DNA of 36,525 bases, from positions 1-36,525 of the forward strand of contig CAVDWX010000095.1 of the NCBI GenBank assembly GCA_963612735.1, in the 5' to 3' direction. The translations under genes and the position numbers were made by a program. How positions within the stretch are numbered: position 1 is the stretch's first letter; each line of letters starts with the position of its first letter. Shown here piece after piece: positions 13,593 to 20,730 of the stretch. The notes beneath the pieces were generated by a model, which was given only the letters and a program-made list of their open reading frames with translations, did not search any database and was not told where the DNA came from. Source of the stretch: CAVDWX01 sp963612735 (lineage in GTDB: Bacteria; Bacillota_I; Bacilli_A; RFN20; CAG-826).

Positions 13593-14530
13593 TCTAAATA
13601 TTTCTCCTTTAATTTGTAACAATTAGTCCACTTTAGCCAACCTTTATAGAAAATTTTGTCTTTTCTTCTATAAAATCTTTTTAAAATAGACTTTCTTATC
13701 ATAATAATTTTACTATAAAATCTATAACCTAACATAGATATTTTTCTTTCTTTAGTTTTGTAGATTATAGTTTTTTTGTTTAATTCTAATTTCAAAAATT
13801 TTAATTTATCTTCAATTTCACTTAAAAGTTTAATTAATTCTCTTTTGTTATTGCCAAGTATCAAGAAGTCATCAACATAATTTGCTACTAATTTTGCTTT
13901 ATGCTTTTTGCAACTTACTTTTAAATCACTCACAAAATTAGTTAAATAGAATAATGCTAAATACTGACTTGTAATACTTCCAATAGGCAAATTTTCGCCA
14001 AAATTATCAAGTAATTGTTTCGCTAATTCTAGAAACTTTTTATCTTTAATAATTTTGCTTATTTGCTCATAAAGAATTTTGTTGTTAATATGCTCATAAT
14101 ACTTTTTAATATCGAATTTTAGAAAATATCGATACTTGTTTTTGCTTACAATTTTATGAATATATTTAACTCCTTTATGAACTCCTTTATTTGGGCAATT
14201 TCCAAAACTTTCATAATTAACTTTTGAAAGAATAATATCTTTAAAACCACATTCAAGAAATAAATAATCTATACATTGATTTGGAAAAAATGGGGCACTA
14301 CATATTTTACGAGTTTTGCCATACTCATTTATGATAAAGTAATTACATTTTTTGAATTCATATTTATCATTTAAGACCATTTGAAAGAGTTTTTTTGAAT
14401 AATAATCTAAATTATCAAGCACTCTTTTTACTCCTTTCCTGTGCGTTTTATGTTTACTTGCTTTTAAGATAATTTCACGACATTTTTCTAGTGTGATATT
14501 TTTATAAATTAAATTTTTATATGTTTTCAT
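13589..14530 (-). CDS. Reverse transcriptase of a diversity-generating retroelement
   Basis: A 313-residue reverse transcriptase, the usual length for DGR enzymes. Motifs: KFDIKKYYEHIN with catalytic Asp140, LPIGSITSQ (181-189), whose IGxxxSQ form is characteristic of DGR reverse transcriptases (retron and intron enzymes have a different motif 4), ANYVDDFLILG with catalytic Asp220 and Asp221, LELNKKTIIY (motif 6) and MLGYRF (266-271, motif 7). There is no maturase or endonuclease domain, so it is not a group II intron protein. It would copy the TR RNA with errors at adenines. No AGGAG site is visible before ATG 14530, unlike most genes here, which implies low expression or coupling to the TR transcript. 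Confidence 0.95.
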   Translation of the reverse strand: MKTYKNLIYKNITLEKCREIILKASKHKTHRKGVKRVLDNLDYYSKKLFQMVLNDKYEFKKCNYFIINEYGKTRKICSAPFFPNQCIDYLFLECGFKDIILSKVNYESFGNCPNKGVHKGVKYIHKIVSKNKYRYFLKFDIKKYYEHINNKILYEQISKIIKDKKFLELAKQLLDNFGENLPIGSITSQYLALFYLTNFVSDLKVSCKKHKAKLVANYVDDFLILGNNKRELIKLLSEIEDKLKFLKLELNKKTIIYKTKERKISMLGYRFYSKIIMIRKSILKRFYRRKDKIFYKGWLKWTNCYKLKEKYLE

Positions 14531-14809
14531 AATTTTTGTTTTTCAAAATATGCCTATTACATATTCGATATTTCACTACTAATGTAACCTTCTTTATTCG
14601 GCACTGATTTCGCCACTGTGGGCAGGTTTCGGGTGTTCGTAAAGATATTTTATCTTTACTAATTTTGAAGGCGAGAGCCGTAGTTGGAGTTCGTGTTAGA
14701 CCACGAGTTGTTGCAGTTCAAGTAGAACAACCCGTTGTTCGAGTTCGCACTGTTAGCACCCAAACCGAACTGACAAGGCTCTCACACCCTGCACCCCGCA
14801 ATTATCTTG
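14531..14809 (-). ncRNA. DGR template RNA (TR RNA)
   Basis: Minus-strand non-coding segment between the target gene and the RT. It holds the TR (14761-14666) and a 135-nt downstream part comparable to the spacer required for cDNA priming in Bordetella phage BPP-1. A hairpin (14659-14639, 8-bp stem) sits 7 nt after the TR; TTACAT/ATGTAA arms lie nearer the RT; and CGCAA/TTGCG (14811-14797) lies before the TR. A 7-bp complement (14783-14777 with 14679-14673) could join the two flanks of the TR. The ends are estimates. Confidence 0.65.
14666..14761 (-). repeat. DGR template repeat (TR)
   Basis: A 96-bp repeat matching the VR at 14898-14993 with an offset of 232. In the frame of the target protein it contains ten AAC codons, plus one AGT, two TAC and one ACG, the codon bias expected of a template built so that adenine changes alter amino acids without making stops. 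It is intact and does not vary itself. Confidence 0.97.
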
Positions 14810-14815
14810 CGATTA

Positions 14816-14844
14816 AATATATTTATAAAAAAAAGAAGTTGTAA
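14816..14844 (-). promoter_or_regulatory. Possible promoter of the TR/RT transcript
   Basis: On the minus strand TTACAA (14844-14839) and TATATT (14821-14816) are 17 bases apart; matches are 3/6 and 5/6. It would start a transcript at about 14809, just before the TR. The region is AT-rich, so chance is possible. Confidence 0.35.
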
Positions 14845-14871
14845 GGGGGAATTGACTTTGCACCCCCTTAC
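14832..14871 (-). terminator. Hairpin after the target gene: terminator and/or DGR homing element
   Basis: A 9-bp perfect stem, GTAAGGGGG (14871-14863 on the minus strand) with CCCCCTTAC (14849-14841), has a 13-nt loop and is followed after six bases by eight T residues. It can end target-gene transcription. It also lies 26 bp past the VR, the place where BPP-1 and other DGRs carry a hairpin that increases homing. A second GGGGG tract (14880-14874 region) could compete for the same C tract. Confidence 0.65.
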
Positions 14872-14878
14872 TAACCCC

Positions 14879-15955
14879 CTAAAGAAGTGATTTGGAATGA
14901 AGGCGAGAGCCGCAGCTGGAGCCCGTGTAAGACCACGAGACGACGCAGAGCAAGGAGAACAACCCGAGGAGCGAGTCCGCACCGTCAGCACCCCACCAAG
15001 TTGAATTTGGGGAATTCGAACTATTATAGTAAAATGCATCACAATAATAAGTTGTAGAACTTCCACCGCTTAATGATTTTGGGAATATAGATAATGCAGG
15101 TTTGCCACTTACATAATACATTTTTGAAATGTAAGAACCACTAGAACTACTAGTTGCATTACTTAATGTGGTTTGATTTGTAGTAATTCCACTTGCATAA
15201 TCACTAATTTTATCAGCCCAAGAAACTGAACTTGCAGTCAATGTGCTACCACTTCTAAAGACAACACCATCGACAAACTCAAGACCATTTCCAACAATAT
15301 CTTCAATGCCAAAAATTTGTGTTCCTGAGCCTGTTGCACTACCATACGAACGATAAGATAAAATATTTTCAGCGTTTGTTGTTGCATAAGCACACATGCA
15401 CATAATTTGAGCAGTGAATACAGCACACCAGTCCGTTTGATGATAATTTGCACTATTATTTCTAGCATAAGTTCTATAATTATCGCCTGTTGTTGAATAA
15501 GTAGGAGTTACACCACTTTTTGAACATAATTTCGAACTTGATACATAACCTTTATATTTTCCATAAAAAGCATAATCAATTTCGTTGCCATCTTTGTCTT
15601 TAAAGTATGGGTTTAAGAAATATGAACTATCGACTTTATAGTGTGATAATTTATAAGTTAAAACTCCACTACTATCACTTGTGATACAAACATAAAACTT
15701 TTTTAATTTAACAAAATGGTTTCCTAATGAGTCGGTTACATCTTTATCAGCAACAAAGAAATCTAATATTTCATCACTTGTTGCTGTTTTAGATTGATTT
15801 GCATATGTTCTTGTAAGTGTAGGAGATGAACTCCCCACACCTGAAATACCAAAAACATAATTTTCTATTGTAACAGATGTTGTGCTTGGTTTTTTATCTT
15901 TTTGAGTAGATTTTCCAAACATACAATTATCTATATTGATAAGTAAATCTGACAT
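14879..15955 (-). CDS. DGR target: C-type-lectin-fold receptor-binding protein
   Basis: A 358-residue protein, probably at the tail tip. The C-terminal half has a C-type-lectin/FGE-sulfatase-like fold typical of DGR variable proteins: TDWCAVFTAQIMCM (174-187), FGIEDIVGNGLEFVDGVVF (215-233; compare GNVWEWVDG of the family) and YYVSGKPALSIFPKSLSGG. The VR covers residues 321-353. Against the TR the changed residues are 324, 325, 327, 329, 330, 334, 336, 338, 339, 343, 345, 347 and 348, while W321, G331, C337, W341, G349 and R351 are fixed as scaffold. The N-terminal domain probably attaches it to the large fibre encoded just upstream. AAAAGGAG precedes the start. The protein ends only six residues after the VR. 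Confidence 0.95.
   Translation of the reverse strand: MSDLLINIDNCMFGKSTQKDKKPSTTSVTIENYVFGISGVGSSSPTLTRTYANQSKTATSDEILDFFVADKDVTDSLGNHFVKLKKFYVCITSDSSGVLTYKLSHYKVDSSYFLNPYFKDKDGNEIDYAFYGKYKGYVSSSKLCSKSGVTPTYSTTGDNYRTYARNNSANYHQTDWCAVFTAQIMCMCAYATTNAENILSYRSYGSATGSGTQIFGIEDIVGNGLEFVDGVVFRSGSTLTASSVSWADKISDYASGITTNQTTLSNATSSSSGSYISKMYYVSGKPALSIFPKSLSGGSSTTYYCDAFYYNSSNSPNSTWWGADGADSLLGLFSLLCVVSWSYTGSSCGSRLHSKSLL
14898..14993 (-). repeat. DGR variable repeat (VR)
   Basis: A 96-bp repeat, 77/96 identical to the TR. All 19 differences fall on TR sense-strand adenines (A to G nine times, A to T six, A to C four). The 15 bp nearest the 3' end (14912-14898) are identical to the TR and GC-rich (CGGCTCTCGCCTTCA), fitting the initiation-of-mutagenic-homing site. 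Confidence 0.97.
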
Positions 15956-15967
15956 ATTTTTCTCCTT

Positions 15968-18900
15968 TTAAATTGTTGGGAAGGCAGTTAATAATGAAAT
16001 AGTTTCTTGCCCTGATTGTGAAATATCTTTTCCATTAACTGTTAAAGTACCTGTTACAGCAAGTCCACTTGTACTAAATGTAGCAATATCTACAGGACTT
16101 GTAGGTTGTCCACTTGAAGATGTATAAGTTTGAATTTTTAACTTGCCACTTTCAGTATTGTAGCCTTTTGCACTTTCACTATAATTAGCATTAGGTAGCA
16201 TAATTTGACCTGTGAAAAGTTGCATAAATACACCACGAGTAAAGCAACTTGATTTACCAATACCATTAGCAATATCAGTCCAAGTTGGGCAATATGAAGC
16301 GTGAGTGAATTGAGATTCATTTGTAAACCTTGCTATACCTGTGAAAGTTTTTGATCCACTGACTGTTTGAGCGCTAGTTAAGTCAACAGCATTCCCATCT
16401 TTAGCAGTTTGTGATGTATATGTTCCACTACAAGTTGTGCTTGTAACATTAATCACAGAACTATAATTTGTAATATTGTTTGAAACATTAGCACTGAAAC
16501 TACCTTTTAATGTATATGTTGAGTCAGCAGTTTTTTGAGCATTTAAATCAACACTTGCTAAACTTGTATCACTTGGAACAAATACAATTCTTTGGTTATT
16601 ATTAATTGCACTTAATAATTCACTAATTGTTAAACTTGTAAATGTAATAACACCTGTTGTTGCAACACTACCTTTAACAATGAATGCGCTTCTTTGATAT
16701 GTACTAGCAATGTTATTCCCATTTTCATCCTGAACAGCCTTTGTTGCTTTTTGAACAGCATTAGATCCAATTGTTGAAATAATTGCTGTTGCTGTATTAT
16801 CAACTTTTGATTTTAATTCAGTTTTTGTTGCATAAGTAGATGTAATAGTATTACCACTAGCATCAGCAGTTGCACGATTAACGGCGGTTGTACCTAATTT
16901 AGAAACAATGTTAGTTGCTGTAAAATCAGCACTATTCATTTTTGAACTTAAAGCGGTATTTGTTGCATAAGTTGTAGTGATGTCATTTCCGTTTTTATCA
17001 GCTATTGCTCTTTTAACACTTGTTGTGCCTAAAGTATTAACAATGTTTGTTGCTGTGAAGTTATCTTCATCAAATTTTGTATCTAAAGCATTTATAGTTG
17101 CATAAGTTTCAATAATGTTATTTCCATTAGCATCGCTTGTTGCTCTATTTACAGGACTATCAGCAATTAAATCAATAATGCCTTCACTAGTAAAGTCTGC
17201 TGTACTTACTTTTTCACTTAATCCACTTTCTAAAGCAGTTTTAGTAGCGTATGTAGTAGTTATTGTGTTACCGCTTGCATCTTTTGTTGCTCTATCAACA
17301 GCATTAGTACCAAGTTTATTAATGATACCTGTTGCTGTAAATTCGCTAACATTTAATTTAGTTCCTAAATCGCTAGCAAGTTCATTTTTAGTCGCATATG
17401 TATCAGTAATTACATTGCCTGAGCCGTCCTTATTTGCTTTATTAACAGCGGTTGTACCTAAAGCAGTGTTAATACCTGCTGCTGTAAATTCGCTAACATT
17501 TAATTTACTTGATAATGAAGTTTCAACTTCACTCTTTGTAGCATATGTAGTATTAATTACATTTCCCGCACTATCTTTAGTCGCTTTTTGAACAGCATTT
17601 GTACCTAAAGTATTTAAAATAGCGGTTGCTGTAGCATCTAATTTAGATCCTAACTTTGTATCAACTTGAGTAATAGTGTAATAACTATCAAATTTAGTAT
17701 TTAATGTAGCAAATTTCCCGTCTACATATTCAATTTTTGCATAATCGCTTAAATCGACTTGAGTTTCCCCAAATTCTTCCCAAGCATCATCGACATAAAT
17801 ATACTCTTTATACTTATTTTGAAGTTCGCCTGAACTACTAATAGGAACTAAATAAATTGTTGCTTGTTCTCCAACTGTTGGAAGTGTATCAATTTTAATA
17901 ATATTTAATACAGGGGTTGGGTTTGCTTTAGCATATAAGATGCCATTTTTAATATAAACATTTGCTAAATTACTAACATCAGTTGTTGGAATAGCATAAG
18001 CTACACCTGCTTTTTCATCACTCATAAAATCAGTAAATTTTACATAATTTGCATCATTTGTAAGTTGAGATAATGCTGTAGGGATTTCGCTTGTATTTGC
18101 TTTGGTGCTTAATTTACTATCAGTTGTTGTCTTATCGTAATAATTAGTTAAGTTACTAACTGAATTTTTAATATAACCTGCATCATTTGTAAAATCACTA
18201 ACATTTGTAGGAATATCAGCTTTTGTAATTTTGCTTGCTAATAATGTATTTAAAGTATCAGTATCAGTATAATTTATTAAGCCTGAAACATCTTTTGTAA
18301 TGTAATTAGTATCGTTTGCAAAAGCACTTAATTTAGTTGGAATATCAGCTTTTGTAATTTTGCTTGCAAGAGCCTTATTAATATCAGTTGTAAGCATATA
18401 ATACTTTAAGTTATTAACATTAGCATCGATGAACTCTGTATCATTTAATAATTCTGATAATTTAGTAGGAATGCTAGTTTTATCTGCTTTTTCTTCAAGT
18501 AAAGCATTTAAAGTAGTAGTTGTAGTGTAGTTTTCTAAATTTCCTACTGATTTTGTAATATAACCACTATCATTAGTTAATTGTGAAGTTTTAGTTGGAA
18601 TATCACTAGGGTTTGCCTTAGCATTTAACTTTTCATCAACTGTGTTTTTATCATAATAGTTAACTAAATCAGCAACCGAATTTTTAATATAGTTTTCATC
18701 ATTGCTTAATTGAGATACTTTAGTAGGAATGTCAGAATTATTTGCTTTATCACTTAGTTTAGTATTAACTTGAGTAATAGTATAATAATTAACTAAATTA
18801 GTTACGCTATTATCGATGTAATTTTTATCATTAGCGAGTTGGGATACTTTTGTAGGTATTTTATTTTCAACTGCTGTAATATTTGTAGCATTAGTTTCGA

Positions 18901-20704
18901 TGTTAGTTTTTAACTCATTAATAGCGCCTACAACTTCTTTACTTGTGGTTTTTAATGAAACATCCGTTTTACCTTGCTTTTCATTAATTGCACTTTCAAG
19001 ACTTGTATCTTTTGCTTTTAATTCATTAATAGCACCTACAATTGTTTTGCTTGTAGTTTCTAAAGATGTGTCACTCTTATTTTGTTTAGAAGTGTCTAAA
19101 TTACCAATATTAGTTTTGTTTTCATTAATAGCGCCTACAATAGTTTTGCTAGTTGTGTTTAATGAACTATCACTTTTATTTTGCTTATTAGTATCAAGTG
19201 TAGAAATGCTTGTTTTATTCTCATTAATAGCCCCTACAATTGTTTTTGAAGTAGTGTTGAGTGAATTATCAGTCTTGCTTTGTTTTGTTTCTATATTAGC
19301 CTTATTTTCATTAATAGCGCCAACTATAGTTTTATGAGTTGTTTCAAGTGTGCTATCTTCAATAGTTTGATAATCACTTAAATTTGACTCATCTTCTAAA
19401 ATTTCATAATAACCGAATTCGCCTGTATTAGTATCAAGTTTCTTTGAAATCCAATAATCAGGTGTTTTCTTTGCTCTAATGTTAATTGAGTCGCCTTCAT
19501 TAAAACCTGTTCCATCATCTTCTTTTAATGCTTTTTTCATTGCATCATAAGTATCAAAAATATGAACTTTTGCTTTACCACTAGCAAGAGAATAAGCACT
19601 ATCAGCTTTATTTTGAGCACTTAAAATTGCTAAATCTTGCTCGCTGTGTTTTTTAGTTGCATCAGTTTTAGTTTCATAAATTGAACTAGCATCATCTTTA
19701 TTTAAGTAAATCTCACTAGCACCTTCTTTTGAAAGATAAGTTGAACTAGCATCTTCTTTGCTTAAATAAGTTTCCTTAGCACTTTCAATTTTTAAATATT
19801 CTTTTTTAGCATCTGCAATTTTTAAATAATCTTCAAGAATTTTGCTAGAAATAAATGTCTTATTAGCATCTTCTTTTGAGTAAACTTCTTCTTTTGTATA
19901 ATATAAGTCACTAAAACTAACATTTCCTGCAAGTGTTGAAGTATCTTTTAAAATTAAAGTTGTAGTTAAAACACCTGTTAAAAGAGTATTTTTGACTTCT
20001 TTAACATCATATTTATCAATGTAACCTTTTAAAGTTGATACTTTTGACTCTGATAAATCACTTTTTGAAAGCCCTGTATATTCCCAAATTTCGCTCCAAT
20101 TTGTTGGTGGCGGAACTATAGTTAAGAATGTGTCGGTTGCTTTCGCTTTATAACGCATTTCGTAATCATCTTCGCCATTACTAATAAGTACATGTTCACT
20201 TTCTCTAATGTCACTAATGTCATCTAATGCGTGCCCTAAAGTGTCATACTTTCTAATTAAATGCGTATCATAAGCATTTAAATATGTTGAAAGCAAACTC
20301 ATAAAAGACTCATATTGAGCCTTTGTAATTGGTGCATCATAAGTACTATCTAAAGTAGTAGCATTAACCATAATTTTGAATGGGTATGAATAAATCATAA
20401 CTCCACCTGCATTATAAGTTCTTGCTACCGCTTTTAGAATTCCTGCATAAGTTAAAACTGCACTTGATAAGTAAACACGATAACCATTATAAGTTACATT
20501 GTCTACAACGAATTGTTTTTGCGTTCCTGCAAGTTGAACAGTATCGCCGTTTGGTAGTTCAAAAAAGCAATCAGCAGACCATTTACCAATTTCGGTATCA
20601 AGTAATGCCATATCAATGTAATTAGCATTATTAGATCCTTGATTTACAAACTCATCAGTGTATGCTTTTTTAATTGAACCATCTTTGTTTCTAATTAAAT
20701 ACAT
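15968..20704 (-). CDS. Giant repetitive tail fibre
   Basis: A 1578-residue fibre, the largest protein in the window. The N-terminal 150 residues (MYLIRNKDGS start, FFELPNGDTVQL) look like a baseplate/receptor-binding upper domain (BppU-like). The shaft is built from four repeat families in order: about five 10-residue YLSKEDAS units; five 29-36-residue units with TSKTIVGAINE; six and a half 43-residue units with IPTKVSQLANDxxYI and LxNYY; and seven 42-49-residue units with GTxAVxxATKDxxGNxI and TYATKxxL. The C-terminus is a different, probably globular domain. AAAAGGAGA lies upstream. It is likely to be trimeric and to carry the DGR target protein. Confidence 0.88.
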   Translation of the reverse strand: MYLIRNKDGSIKKAYTDEFVNQGSNNANYIDMALLDTEIGKWSADCFFELPNGDTVQLAGTQKQFVVDNVTYNGYRVYLSSAVLTYAGILKAVARTYNAGGVMIYSYPFKIMVNATTLDSTYDAPITKAQYESFMSLLSTYLNAYDTHLIRKYDTLGHALDDISDIRESEHVLISNGEDDYEMRYKAKATDTFLTIVPPPTNWSEIWEYTGLSKSDLSESKVSTLKGYIDKYDVKEVKNTLLTGVLTTTLILKDTSTLAGNVSFSDLYYTKEEVYSKEDANKTFISSKILEDYLKIADAKKEYLKIESAKETYLSKEDASSTYLSKEGASEIYLNKDDASSIYETKTDATKKHSEQDLAILSAQNKADSAYSLASGKAKVHIFDTYDAMKKALKEDDGTGFNEGDSINIRAKKTPDYWISKKLDTNTGEFGYYEILEDESNLSDYQTIEDSTLETTHKTIVGAINENKANIETKQSKTDNSLNTTSKTIVGAINENKTSISTLDTNKQNKSDSSLNTTSKTIVGAINENKTNIGNLDTSKQNKSDTSLETTSKTIVGAINELKAKDTSLESAINEKQGKTDVSLKTTSKEVVGAINELKTNIETNATNITAVENKIPTKVSQLANDKNYIDNSVTNLVNYYTITQVNTKLSDKANNSDIPTKVSQLSNDENYIKNSVADLVNYYDKNTVDEKLNAKANPSDIPTKTSQLTNDSGYITKSVGNLENYTTTTTLNALLEEKADKTSIPTKLSELLNDTEFIDANVNNLKYYMLTTDINKALASKITKADIPTKLSAFANDTNYITKDVSGLINYTDTDTLNTLLASKITKADIPTNVSDFTNDAGYIKNSVSNLTNYYDKTTTDSKLSTKANTSEIPTALSQLTNDANYVKFTDFMSDEKAGVAYAIPTTDVSNLANVYIKNGILYAKANPTPVLNIIKIDTLPTVGEQATIYLVPISSSGELQNKYKEYIYVDDAWEEFGETQVDLSDYAKIEYVDGKFATLNTKFDSYYTITQVDTKLGSKLDATATAILNTLGTNAVQKATKDSAGNVINTTYATKSEVETSLSSKLNVSEFTAAGINTALGTTAVNKANKDGSGNVITDTYATKNELASDLGTKLNVSEFTATGIINKLGTNAVDRATKDASGNTITTTYATKTALESGLSEKVSTADFTSEGIIDLIADSPVNRATSDANGNNIIETYATINALDTKFDEDNFTATNIVNTLGTTSVKRAIADKNGNDITTTYATNTALSSKMNSADFTATNIVSKLGTTAVNRATADASGNTITSTYATKTELKSKVDNTATAIISTIGSNAVQKATKAVQDENGNNIASTYQRSAFIVKGSVATTGVITFTSLTISELLSAINNNQRIVFVPSDTSLASVDLNAQKTADSTYTLKGSFSANVSNNITNYSSVINVTSTTCSGTYTSQTAKDGNAVDLTSAQTVSGSKTFTGIARFTNESQFTHASYCPTWTDIANGIGKSSCFTRGVFMQLFTGQIMLPNANYSESAKGYNTESGKLKIQTYTSSSGQPTSPVDIATFSTSGLAVTGTLTVNGKDISQSGQETISLLTAFPTI
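16690..19830 (-). repeat. Four families of tandem repeats in the fibre gene
   Basis: Nucleotide repeats underlie the protein repeats. Approximate zones are 19660-19830 (30-bp units), 18870-19370 (about 90-105 bp), 18000-18870 (129 bp) and 16690-17640 (about 135-147 bp). Units differ in sequence, so they are old enough to have diverged. The long opposite-strand open frames in this area are by-products of the repeats. Confidence 0.85.
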
Positions 20705-20730
20705 AGTTTTTTAATCTCCTTTTACTTATA

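Noticed and set aside
13589..14530. Retron or group II intron reverse transcriptase
   Set aside because: The IGxxxSQ motif, the nearby TR/VR pair and absence of maturase or msr/msd structure favour a DGR enzyme.
14841..14881. G-quadruplex on the minus strand
   Set aside because: Only two G5 tracts are present; four tracts would be needed within one molecule, and a simple hairpin explains them better.
14782..15066. A 94-codon minus-strand frame across VR and TR flank
   Set aside because: It is in another frame of the DGR target, and lacks a ribosome binding site and a plausible product.
17115..19337. Long plus-strand open frames (158 and 145 codons) opposite the fibre gene
   Set aside because: They arise because repeat units on the minus strand keep the opposite frames open. 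They have no ribosome binding sites and have hydrophobic low-complexity translations.
16690..19830. CRISPR array or integrative repeats
   Set aside because: Repeats are in frame within one long gene, differ from each other and have no regular unique spacers.
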